From assembly GCA_938091995.1 (NCBI GenBank), contig CALKNZ010000001.1, positions 32,533 through 96,532 on the forward strand: 64,000 nucleotides of DNA, given 5' to 3'. The notes below the pieces were generated by a model. It had not been told where the DNA came from, did not search any database, and saw only the letters and a program-made list of their open reading frames with translations. Made by a program: the position numbers and the translations under genes. Shown piece by piece: positions 32,939 to 41,801 of this stretch (the first letter of the stretch is position 1; each line of letters opens with the position of its first letter). This DNA is from an uncultured Luminiphilus sp. (GTDB lineage: Bacteria > Pseudomonadota > Gammaproteobacteria > Pseudomonadales > Halieaceae).

Positions 32939-34393
32939 GTGAGTAACACATCATCCCATCAAGAGTCTTTGACTCGTCGTATCGCGGCATCATCCTTGGC
33001 GTTGAAGTTGGAAGACGTTGCGCCTCACGTATTGAGTTATACCAAAAGCTGCCTCGCCGATGCCATCGGCATTGGTTTTGCTTCCCACTATTATGATTTT
33101 GCAGAGCGTACTGTGGCTGGGGTGCGGACCCTGGCCAGTCCCGGAACGGGAGTGGTCATTGGCCTTGAGGATACTTTGGCGCCTCGAGACGCGGCACTCT
33201 TAAACGGAACGCTTATTCATGGATTGGATTTTGACGATACCCATCTGGCGTCTGTTGTGCATTGCTCGGCCAGTGCTTTGCCCACCGCGCTGGCATTGGC
33301 GTCGGAAAGGACGGTCTCAGGAAACGAGCTACTGATGGCATGCATTATTGCCACTGAGGTAGATGCCCGTTTGGGGAGCGCAGCCGGTGGGACTTTCCAG
33401 CAGCTTGGATTTCATCCGACCGGTGTCGTGGGGATTTTTGGTGCTGCCGTTGCTGCAGTCCGTCTGCTGGGTGGCACCGTTAACGAGGCGGTTCGTGCGC
33501 AGGGCATTGCCCTGAGTATGGCTGGAGGCAGCATGGCGTTCCTCGATACGGGGACATGGACTAAAAGATTACATCCGGGTTGGGCCGCGCAATCGGCCCT
33601 AGCAGCGGCCAAATTGGCACTGGCCGGATTTGAGGCTCCCTCCGAAGCTTATGGGGGGCGTTATGGGTTTTATGCGCTGTTTACGCAAAATGCTGACAAC
33701 GTTAACAAGGTTAATTGGTCAGAGGCTTACCAAGATTTCGCCATGGAGTCTGTGGCGATAAAACCTTATCCGATATGTCACTTTAATCATGCCCCTGTCG
33801 ACGCTGCATTACTTTTACGCGAAAAACACGGTTTGTCTCCCGACGACATCGAGTCAATCACTATCGGGTTGCATGAGCGTCAGTTTGCCGTGGTTGTTGA
33901 TCCCGTCGCGCGTAAACAACGCCCCGAGAGCGAGTATGAGGCTAAGTTCAGCGTGGCTTATGCCGTCGCTACCGCCCTAGTTCGTGGCCAGTTAGGGCTT
34001 CGTGAGCTTGAGTTAGAGAGCAGAACCGATGAAGCTATTCTTGCACTAACCCCCCGGATCCATTGCGTACACGATGATCGCTCTAACTATCCACAAACCT
34101 TTTCGGGTGGCGTCAGTATCAAGATGCGCGATGGCACGGTCCATGAGCATTTTGATACGGTTAATCGGGGTGCAGAAGGTCGGCTTTTGAGCGTGGAAGA
34201 TGTAAAGACGAAGTTTGTTCAAAACTGTCGTTTGGTGCTGTCCGAAACGCGTACAGAAGCGGTTTGGGAAGCCATTATGGCTGTAGATGAGCAGGACGAT
34301 TGTTCGGCACTTTTAGACGCACTCAAAGGATTGGGTGACCATGGTTTGATTGCGGATCAAACGAACGCAGTAGCGAGGAATACAACATGCTAA
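32939..34393 (+). CDS. MmgE/PrpD family protein
   Basis: NGTLIHGLDFDDTH...HCSASALPTALALASE; FHPTGVVGIFGAAVAAVRLLG; GTG start with SD AGGAGG. Confidence 0.88.
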   Translation: MSNTSSHQESLTRRIAASSLALKLEDVAPHVLSYTKSCLADAIGIGFASHYYDFAERTVAGVRTLASPGTGVVIGLEDTLAPRDAALLNGTLIHGLDFDDTHLASVVHCSASALPTALALASERTVSGNELLMACIIATEVDARLGSAAGGTFQQLGFHPTGVVGIFGAAVAAVRLLGGTVNEAVRAQGIALSMAGGSMAFLDTGTWTKRLHPGWAAQSALAAAKLALAGFEAPSEAYGGRYGFYALFTQNADNVNKVNWSEAYQDFAMESVAIKPYPICHFNHAPVDAALLLREKHGLSPDDIESITIGLHERQFAVVVDPVARKQRPESEYEAKFSVAYAVATALVRGQLGLRELELESRTDEAILALTPRIHCVHDDRSNYPQTFSGGVSIKMRDGTVHEHFDTVNRGAEGRLLSVEDVKTKFVQNCRLVLSETRTEAVWEAIMAVDEQDDCSALLDALKGLGDHGLIADQTNAVARNTTC

Positions 34394-35964
34394 TGAAGTC
34401 TGGCGGAAAGATTATGAGTGCCGAAGAGTACCGCGAGAGCCTGCGGAGTTACTCGCCGACAGTCTATGTCGATGGTGATCTCATAGAGAGCGTTGCAGAT
34501 GAACCCAGGTTGGCACCCGGAATTCGTGCGGTTGGCGTCACCTACGACTTTGCACAGAAGCCCGAGTTTGGTGGAGTAATGTTAGCTGACCAAGCGAGTT
34601 CCGGTAAGACCGTGAATCGCATGCTGCATATCAATCGGCACTCGGAAGACCTTCTGAGCAAGCTGGAGGCTGTACGTCTACTGTGCCGAGAGAGTGGCTG
34701 TGCCCAGCGCTATCTGACCCACGATGCCCTAAACGCGATTTATCAGTCTACTTGGCGCATGGCGGACGAGACCTCCGGTAGCGAGTACCACTCGAGGTTC
34801 CTGGATTATTTACATGATATTCAAGATCGAGATCTAACCCTTGGCGTGGCCATGACCGACGCCAAGGGTGAGCGCAGCCTGCGGCCTCACGCACAGTCTA
34901 ACCCCGACGCTTATGTACACATTAGTGAGCGTCGAGCCGATGGCATTGTGCTGTCAGGCACGAAAGCTATTGTTACCGGTGGTCCCTACATGCACGAGCT
35001 TTTAGTGATGCCCTGCAGAACTATGCTGCAAGGGGACACTGATTTTGCGGTTTGTTGCGCCGTACCGATAGACGCGAAGGGATTAACGGTGGTTGCCCGT
35101 CCCGCAGGGCGCCCGGGCCAAGCCGCGGCTAAATTCAGCGCTCAATACGGACAAAGCACTGCGGTTTGTCACTTTTCCGACGTCTTTGTGCCTTGGGATC
35201 GCGTTTTTATGGCGGGTGAATGGGACCAGACTGAGCACCTAGTGACCTCCTATGCCAACCATCATCGCCACAGTTGTATCGGTGCACGGGCAGGGTTTGG
35301 CGATCTTCTTATTGGGGCAGGAGCCCTCATGACCGAGGCCAACGGTCTTGATATGGACAACGTCTCGCATTTGCGAGAGACCATGGTTGAACTCATCAAA
35401 ATTGTCGAAGGCTTTTATGCTTGTGGGGTAGCGGCGTCTGTTTATGGCATTCAGGACCCCTGTGGCTCATGGATGCCAGAACCTGTGTTTTCCAATATCG
35501 GCAAGCTGCTGCTAGCGACACAGATATACGATATGCATCGGACTGCTCACGAGGTATCAGGTGGTTTGATCGTTGCCTTACCCGGTCCCGATGAAGATCA
35601 TAACCCGGCGACTGCGGGCGATCTCGCCGCGGTATTATCAGCACGTCCCGATGTCCCCTACGACAAGCGTATGGAAGTGTCCCGTTTTATCGAAGATTTA
35701 ACGGCATCCTCGACTGGTGGCTGGTACTCCGTGATTAGCTTGCACGGTGGCGGTTCGCCACAAGCCATGAAACGCGAAATTTATCGGCGCTACCCGGTGG
35801 AGGAGAGAAAAGCATTGGTGGAACGCCTGCTTGACCGTGGCGTAGCAGAAACGGGTAGTACGGGAGCTCCAGACCGCCAAAAACAACCGGGTCAATGTTG
35901 CGCCACAGGCTGCCAAGTGCCTGATTCTGTTCAGGCCTCTGAACAAAAGTCAGACAGCGAATAG
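34387..35964 (+). CDS. HpaB / 4-hydroxybutyryl-CoA dehydratase-fold flavoprotein (probable flavin-dependent monooxygenase)
   Basis: AEEYRESLRSYSPTVYVDGDLIESV; DPDAYVHI-like DAYVHISERRADGIVLSGTKAIVTGGPYMHELLVMP; VPWDRVFMAGEW. Start may be 34414. Confidence 0.82.
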   Translation: MLMKSGGKIMSAEEYRESLRSYSPTVYVDGDLIESVADEPRLAPGIRAVGVTYDFAQKPEFGGVMLADQASSGKTVNRMLHINRHSEDLLSKLEAVRLLCRESGCAQRYLTHDALNAIYQSTWRMADETSGSEYHSRFLDYLHDIQDRDLTLGVAMTDAKGERSLRPHAQSNPDAYVHISERRADGIVLSGTKAIVTGGPYMHELLVMPCRTMLQGDTDFAVCCAVPIDAKGLTVVARPAGRPGQAAAKFSAQYGQSTAVCHFSDVFVPWDRVFMAGEWDQTEHLVTSYANHHRHSCIGARAGFGDLLIGAGALMTEANGLDMDNVSHLRETMVELIKIVEGFYACGVAASVYGIQDPCGSWMPEPVFSNIGKLLLATQIYDMHRTAHEVSGGLIVALPGPDEDHNPATAGDLAAVLSARPDVPYDKRMEVSRFIEDLTASSTGGWYSVISLHGGGSPQAMKREIYRRYPVEERKALVERLLDRGVAETGSTGAPDRQKQPGQCCATGCQVPDSVQASEQKSDSE

Positions 35965-36076
35965 GGACCGAGTCGTTAAAAAGGGTCCGCCAGGGTAGCG
36001 AAGCCTTAGGCTCAAGAAGCAAGTATGGGATGCTCAACGGCCGGTGCCGACAACACCGGCCGCTCCTGACGAAAAC

Positions 36077-36922
36077 CTAAACGGGTACCGCCAAATCTGC
36101 TGGCGGTAGAATGGTCGTTCGCTTCATTAGACGATCATGATTTTGGTCAAAGGGGTCGCGGCGGTGCATCGTGCAGGCATTGTCCCAAAGCAGCGCATCG
36201 CCCGGTTGCCATTGGTGAGAGTAAACATAGCGCGGCTGAACCGTCCAATCAAAGAGATAGTCCAACATGGCTTGGCTCTCTGCTGCTTCCCATCCCACAA
36301 TTTCCGTCGTCATGCCGGGGCATAAGTAGAGTGCTTTCTCACCCGTTATTGGGTGGGTTCGAACAATAGGATGCGCAATGTCTGGCGATCGTTGCTTTTG
36401 TTCGCTGCTGGTGGGCACGCTGTACGCGCGATTGAAGGCTTCGTAGGATTGCACGGCACGGGCACCGTCAAGTCGCCCCTTGACCTCGTCAGGGAGCTCA
36501 CTGTAAGCCATTGTCATATCGGCAAATTCGGTGTTGCCGCCGGCAGGCGGTAGCGTGTGGGCCATCAATAAAGAGCCAACGGCTGGACGGGGTAGATATA
36601 TTTGGTCGTAGTGCCAGCCCACTTCTGTATCGGCAAGAATGCCCATTTTCTTTCCGTTATTTTGCATATTGGAAACATACAAAATCTCTGGAAAATCTGA
36701 TGAAAGGTATTCGGTGCGAACGTGAATTTCCAGATCCCCAAAAACGCGACTAAATGTCACCAAGGTCTCTTCGTTCAGGTTCTGTTTTCTAAATAAGAGC
36801 AGCTTGTGCTTCGCCCATAGCGACTTTATTGCCGCGATTTCCTCGGTAGCGGTGTCTGAAGAGATTGTGTACCCAGAAACTTCGGCACCGAAAGTGTCGG
36901 CCAGAGGCCTAGTGTCCAACAT
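36077..36922 (-). CDS. TauD/TfdA family Fe(II)/2-oxoglutarate dioxygenase
   Basis: HxD motif VGWHYDQIYLPRPAVGSLL, distal His NACTMHRRDPF. Confidence 0.88.
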   Translation of the reverse strand: MLDTRPLADTFGAEVSGYTISSDTATEEIAAIKSLWAKHKLLLFRKQNLNEETLVTFSRVFGDLEIHVRTEYLSSDFPEILYVSNMQNNGKKMGILADTEVGWHYDQIYLPRPAVGSLLMAHTLPPAGGNTEFADMTMAYSELPDEVKGRLDGARAVQSYEAFNRAYSVPTSSEQKQRSPDIAHPIVRTHPITGEKALYLCPGMTTEIVGWEAAESQAMLDYLFDWTVQPRYVYSHQWQPGDALLWDNACTMHRRDPFDQNHDRLMKRTTILPPADLAVPV

Positions 36923-36950
36923 TGCATCACCTTAGCGCTATAAAAAAATC

Positions 36951-36966
36951 AATTGTACGGACATTT
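36951..36966. promoter_or_regulatory. Operator-like palindrome site C
   Basis: AATTGTACGGACATTT, 28 nt upstream of the tauD-like start. Confidence 0.65.
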
Positions 36967-36988
36967 GTTGCTGAATCAAACCTACAGT

Positions 36989-37813
36989 TCACGACTTTGC
37001 TCTTTGGTAGGCAAAGCGCCACTCCAACAAAGCCACACTCAAGACCACTAGAGCGGTTCCCAGCAACTGAAAGAAGGACAGTCGTTCGTCGTAGAGTAAG
37101 TAAGCCATCAAAGCGGTTGCAGGGGGACCGACGGTGCTGAGCAATGCACCTCGAGAGGCCCCAATTCGCCGTATTCCTTCGGCGACGCAAAACAGGGGAA
37201 GCACCGTTGCGAAAACCACTAGGCCCAGCATAATCCACAGGGCGTTTCCCGGCAGGTCAACGTTGAGCCAACCCATGATGAGACCGTGATGAATAAAAAA
37301 GGCGATCCCTGCGGCTGTCATAGCCGTTAAGGTGAATGTCGCAGAACTCATGCTGCGAGTGAGCGCACCATTGGCCATGAAATAGCAAGCAATCGTGACC
37401 GAACAAAAAAGCACCCAGAAAATGCCTTGCCATTGATCCGACGGCAGTTTTGCATCAGCTGCGCCAGTCACCAGTAAAACTCCCAGGGAGGTTGTCGCAA
37501 GGGCAAGCATCGTAGATCTAGAGGGCATAGCTCTGTTCGTGATAGCTGAAAATATAACGACCATCGCGGGATAGGAAAACAGCAGGGCCCGCTCCACGTT
37601 GGCTTGAATCAGTGTCAGGGCGTAGAAATTTGCCAAAGCCCCAAAATAATAGCACCAGAGTCCCGCTAAACCGGCTGCCGCTAAATGAAACGCCGTTGGC
37701 TTGGGGCTGACTTTATTTTTACCTTTGAAGCGCTGTGCGCTGATGACCGCGACCAGTATAAATCCCGGAATCGCCAAGACCGAACGTATGGCCGCAACGT
37801 CATGATAGGTCAT
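36989..37813 (-). CDS. EamA/DMT family transporter
   Basis: About ten hydrophobic segments with internal duplication; C-terminal LLSTVGPPATALMAYLLYDERLSFFQLLGTALVVLSVAL. True start may lie upstream. Confidence 0.82.
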   Translation of the reverse strand: MTYHDVAAIRSVLAIPGFILVAVISAQRFKGKNKVSPKPTAFHLAAAGLAGLWCYYFGALANFYALTLIQANVERALLFSYPAMVVIFSAITNRAMPSRSTMLALATTSLGVLLVTGAADAKLPSDQWQGIFWVLFCSVTIACYFMANGALTRSMSSATFTLTAMTAAGIAFFIHHGLIMGWLNVDLPGNALWIMLGLVVFATVLPLFCVAEGIRRIGASRGALLSTVGPPATALMAYLLYDERLSFFQLLGTALVVLSVALLEWRFAYQRAKS

Positions 37814-37920
37814 GCCCTGAGCATACAGGGCCTTGGCGAAGAGCCCTTTGGCGGCGAGAAGAACAGCACCTAATGATACGAGAAGTGCGCCGATTAGCCC
37901 GCTGCGAGAGTCAGTGGCGA

Positions 37921-38604
37921 TTAGTGGGCACCCTGATTGAGTTCTGTGAGGACCTCATCGGTTGTGAGTACCCGCGCCCATAGTCTTTTCAACATGGTAA
38001 GTGTGGCGGTTTGCATATCATCACTGTCTGTTCCCGTACCGTCACTGACAACCACGACGCGATACTGCAGGTCGCAGGCTTCCATAGAGGTCATGGCGAC
38101 GCAATTGTTGGTAGAGACGCCGACAGTTACGACGGTTTTGATGCCCTTGGCACGTAGAGTAGTATCTAGCCCGGTAGAGCGAAAAGCGCCTTGAGTGGTT
38201 TTGTTGAGGACCAACTCACCGGGTTGTGGCTGCAAAGCGGCAACGATTTCATGCTCTTTTTGTCCGGCGATATTGTTTGTTGCGCGAATAATGGGCGCCA
38301 TGTGTGCTGGGGCATCGCTGGCGTCTGGCGCATTGGCACCGTAGGTAATGTAAATCACTTCCGAGCCCAGTTGACGAAAGCTGGCGAGGAGCTTTTGTAT
38401 ATTGGGAATCAAAAGCTGGTTGATGCGATTAAATCGATAAGCCGCGCCCTCGGCTTCCCCGCGTTCAGCTAAAAGCTTGCCCAATCCCATTTCGGGATTG
38501 CCGGTAGCGTTTTGCATATCGATAACAATCAATGCGGTCTCATCGGGAGAGATGACAAAGTTTTGACTGAAGGCATTGACGAATCCCGGCTGGTTTTGAT
38601 TCAT
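37921..38604 (-). CDS. Isochorismatase-fold cysteine hydrolase, RutB-like
   Basis: ALIVIDMQNATGNPEMG (D), LQPQPGELVLNKTTQGAF (K), VTVGVSTNNCVAMT (C). Start chosen at MNQNQPG. Confidence 0.86.
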   Translation of the reverse strand: MNQNQPGFVNAFSQNFVISPDETALIVIDMQNATGNPEMGLGKLLAERGEAEGAAYRFNRINQLLIPNIQKLLASFRQLGSEVIYITYGANAPDASDAPAHMAPIIRATNNIAGQKEHEIVAALQPQPGELVLNKTTQGAFRSTGLDTTLRAKGIKTVVTVGVSTNNCVAMTSMEACDLQYRVVVVSDGTGTDSDDMQTATLTMLKRLWARVLTTDEVLTELNQGAH

Positions 38605-38620
38605 TTTCGATGATCTCTTG

Positions 38621-38636
38621 AAATGTTCGTACATTT
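38621..38636. promoter_or_regulatory. Operator-like palindrome site D
   Basis: AAATGTTCGTACATTT between divergent amidohydrolase genes; overlaps -35-like TTGAAA (38618-38623), 18 nt from -10-like CATATT (38642-38647). Confidence 0.72.
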
Positions 38637-38692
38637 TACGCCATATTGCGACTGCATCCAAAATGTCACTCTCAACCTCGAGGTTTTTAGCG

Positions 38693-39310
38693 ATGGATCA
38701 ATTTGAACGCGCAGGTTATGGACAAAGAAAAATTGGTTTTGGCGTTAGGCCTGCCTTGTTGATGGTTGACTTTCAATTGGGCTTTACTGACGGAGTCAGT
38801 CCCATTGGACGCAGCCCTCACATACAGAGCGCCGTTGACAACACCCGAACATTACTCATGGCCTGCAAGGCTAAGCAAATTCCTGTGGCCTCATGTCGCG
38901 TATCCTGGGGTGGCGCCGATGAAATGACGCATTGGAAAATAGACACGCTCTTTGACGGTAGCTTCTATCATGGCCATCGCTGCACCGAACTGGATCCACG
39001 CATTGCCGATCCTGATTATGTTTTTGAATTTATAAAAACCGCACCCTCAATTTTTTATGAAACCCCATTAAAGCCCTGGTTGGTTACTCACGGCATCGAC
39101 ACAACTATCGTGACGGGCTGTACCACCTCAGGTTGTGTTCGAGCCTCAGTTGTCGATAGCTTCTCGGCGGGTTACCGCACGATTGTTCCAGCCGACTGCT
39201 GTGGCGATCAGGATGCAGAGGCCCATGACAGTAACCTGCGCGATGTTGATCGACGGTACGCAGATGTTGTCGATTTAAAGACGGTGCTGGAACACATTAA
39301 CGGTTCTTAA
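38693..39310 (+). CDS. Isochorismatase-fold cysteine hydrolase (N-carbamoylsarcosine amidase/maleamate amidohydrolase-like)
   Basis: ALLMVDFQLGFTD (D), FIKTAPSIF (K), VTGCTTSGCVRASVVD (C). Confidence 0.86.
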   Translation: MDQFERAGYGQRKIGFGVRPALLMVDFQLGFTDGVSPIGRSPHIQSAVDNTRTLLMACKAKQIPVASCRVSWGGADEMTHWKIDTLFDGSFYHGHRCTELDPRIADPDYVFEFIKTAPSIFYETPLKPWLVTHGIDTTIVTGCTTSGCVRASVVDSFSAGYRTIVPADCCGDQDAEAHDSNLRDVDRRYADVVDLKTVLEHINGS

Positions 39311-39339
39311 TTTTACTTTTAACTCAAGGAGAGCACGCC

Positions 39340-40143
39340 ATGCCTGTGGCTCACATAAACGGACACAATATGTACTACGAAGTCCATGGTGAAGGTCCGC
39401 CCGCGGTCTACATTGGCGGGTGGGATACTTTTTGCCACGGTCGAAGCCATTTTTTAGCGCGGGGCATGACTGACAACTACAGCACTGTGATCATTGATTA
39501 TCGGGGCATTGGAGAATCGGACGATGATTTGTCAATGACGCCGTCGACGGAGCTGTTCGCGGATGACATTGCGACCCTTCTTGATCACCTCAATATGAAG
39601 TCGGTGTACTTTGTCGGTTTGGTGGGCATGGGTGCTTGTATCGGACAGTGGGTTGCCCTTAAGCGGCCCGATCTGGTGCGTTGCATGGTAAATATGGGTT
39701 GTTGGACATGGGCCGATCCTATGTTGTCAGACCAGTTGCAGTCTTTTGGTGATATTCATGAATATGCCGGGTTTTCGGCGTTTCAAGCGATGGTGGCGTC
39801 ATATTCTTTCCGACCCGATTATTACAATGCGAATCGGGAAAAGTTAATGGGTTCGGGGGGTGTTTGGGGTAGTTTGGAGGGCCGAGTGCCTGCTCACTTA
39901 CGTTTCATTCAGGCCTGTCGGGGGCATGATATTCGTCCGCACCTGAAAGACATCGCGGCGCCGACTTTGGTGTTGCATGCGGGTCAGGACGTTATTACTG
40001 GCCCCCGCACAACTATGCCTCTCGAAGAGGGGCTGCCCAACAGCACTGGGGTAATGATGGAAGACGTTGCCCATGTGGTTGCCGGTAAGGACGAAAAGAT
40101 TGCCTTTTGTAATATTCTGTTCGACTTTCTGCAAAAACATTGA
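39340..40143 (+). CDS. Alpha/beta hydrolase-fold protein, RutD-like, no nucleophile Ser at the elbow
   Basis: VIIDYRGIGESDDD; elbow VYFVGLVGMGACIGQWVAL; C-terminal APTLVLHAGQDVITGP, MEDVAHVV. Confidence 0.82.
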   Translation: MPVAHINGHNMYYEVHGEGPPAVYIGGWDTFCHGRSHFLARGMTDNYSTVIIDYRGIGESDDDLSMTPSTELFADDIATLLDHLNMKSVYFVGLVGMGACIGQWVALKRPDLVRCMVNMGCWTWADPMLSDQLQSFGDIHEYAGFSAFQAMVASYSFRPDYYNANREKLMGSGGVWGSLEGRVPAHLRFIQACRGHDIRPHLKDIAAPTLVLHAGQDVITGPRTTMPLEEGLPNSTGVMMEDVAHVVAGKDEKIAFCNILFDFLQKH

Positions 40144-40451
40144 GGCTTGGGGCCCAGCTTAGCGGCACCGGCGACCGGGGTTTTGGTGAGCATTATTGTC
40201 AAAGACTGTGTCGCCGTTAATGTCTATAAAGCTTGTCATTGGTCCACAGGGCCTGGTAGCGCTGTGCTCTTGTCGTACCGGTGGCAGACGCATAGCGTAC
40301 TGAGAAAAGTAGGCTTGCCGCCCATGAGTGCCTGAGTTTTACCGCGGTGGGCTTTGTGCAGCACGGGTTGTTTTGCTGCAGTGCATGATGGGGCCCTGAT
40401 TAGACATGCCGCTACATATTGCACAGGGGTAACGCAGCAGTAGTTCAGGAC

Positions 40452-41636
40452 TCAGATGGCTCCAGAGGCTTCCAGGTCATCTAAATCATCTCGCCCTAAT
40501 TCGTCACCTAAAATGGCCTGATTATCGGCGCCAAGACCATTGCCACAGCGGGTCATTAGCCGTTCGCCATCGATTTTAATGGGATTACTCAAGGCGCGAT
40601 ATTCGTCGACGACACGATGGGGTACCGTTTGTATCATGCCTGTTGCTTGCACAAAGGGGTTCTCCAAGGCTTCGGACAAGGTATTGACCGGTGCGACGGG
40701 GATTTTTGTTTGCAGCACACCAAACCAATGGGCAGTAGTTTCGGTTGCTAAAATTTCATCGAGCACTTCTGTCAGTTCGGCGCGGTTATCTGCTCGATCG
40801 CCCATGGCGGCAAACCGGGGATCGTCAGCGAGTTCGGGGTGGCCAATATTGTCGATGAGAAGTTCCCAGAACTTCTGAGTCATACACATCAGAAAAATCC
40901 AACCATCCTGAGTTCGGTAGAGTTGAACGGGGGTGTTGTACGGGTGTGCTGAGCGCGCGACCCGACGGGTTTCAATGCCGTGATTCATGTACCAGGTGCC
41001 GGGGTAGGTTAATTGGTGCAGCGCCACATCAAAAAGCGTGACATCGACATCTCGGCCGCCGTGCTTATTGCGGCCTAGCAGTGCCGACACACAGCCCAAT
41101 GCCGCAACGACGCCGGTCATAAAATCAATCATGGATAAACCAAAGCGAGCAGGTGGTGACTCAGGCTCTCCGGTCAGTCCCAAAAAGCCACACTCTGCCT
41201 GCATTAGGTAGTCGTAGCCTGGCCATTCGGCACGGTCATTGTCACGACCATAAGCGGAGATGTGCGTGCAGATGATGTCGGGTTTTACCGCTTTTAAACT
41301 CTGATAGTCGAGGCCTAATTTAGCCGGTTGGCTGCCCCTGAGATTGTTCCAGACAACATCAGCTGTGCGGACTAATTCTTCAAACACCACCCGGCCTTCT
41401 GTGCTCTTTAAATTCACTGTGACGCTGCGCTTGGAGAGGTTAAAGGCTTGAAAATAGGCGCTATCGTCCTCTGCAAGAGTCACTGCGCCAGACTGGCGAG
41501 AGGGGTCCCCGCCGGTGGCTCGGTTCTCGACTTTGATGACATCTGCACCAAGCTCTGCCAGGTACATGGATCCGTAGGGTCCGGCACCAAACTGTTCGAT
41601 TGCAATAACGCGAATGCCCTCTAAGGGTTTGTCCAT
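40452..41636 (-). CDS. CaiB/BaiF family (type III) CoA-transferase
   Basis: LEGIRVIAIEQFGAGPYGSMYLAELGADVIKVENRATGGDPSR; catalytic Asp region FGLSMIDFMTGVVAALG. Confidence 0.9.
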   Translation of the reverse strand: MDKPLEGIRVIAIEQFGAGPYGSMYLAELGADVIKVENRATGGDPSRQSGAVTLAEDDSAYFQAFNLSKRSVTVNLKSTEGRVVFEELVRTADVVWNNLRGSQPAKLGLDYQSLKAVKPDIICTHISAYGRDNDRAEWPGYDYLMQAECGFLGLTGEPESPPARFGLSMIDFMTGVVAALGCVSALLGRNKHGGRDVDVTLFDVALHQLTYPGTWYMNHGIETRRVARSAHPYNTPVQLYRTQDGWIFLMCMTQKFWELLIDNIGHPELADDPRFAAMGDRADNRAELTEVLDEILATETTAHWFGVLQTKIPVAPVNTLSEALENPFVQATGMIQTVPHRVVDEYRALSNPIKIDGERLMTRCGNGLGADNQAILGDELGRDDLDDLEASGAI

Positions 41637-41728
41637 TTTAAACTCTCAGGTGTTCAGGTGGATTGCCTGCGGTGCCTTGCACGCTCCCGCAGATTGGTGC
41701 ATGGTGCAGTGTAACGGTAATGGGCAAC

Positions 41729-41744
41729 AAATGTCCGGTCAATT
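41729..41744. promoter_or_regulatory. Operator-like palindrome site E
   Basis: AAATGTCCGGTCAATT between divergent caiB-like and hyuA-like genes. Confidence 0.65.
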
Positions 41745-41801
41745 GAAAAATTGCCCTGCAGTTATTGCCAACTTTTGTAGAATTCAGCCAGGAGGCCTGA
41801 C

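Noticed and set aside
34387-35964. Annotation as 4-hydroxybutyryl-CoA dehydratase
   Set aside because: Two of four cluster ligands appear replaced (Tyr, Ala); HpaB-like flavoprotein is safer.
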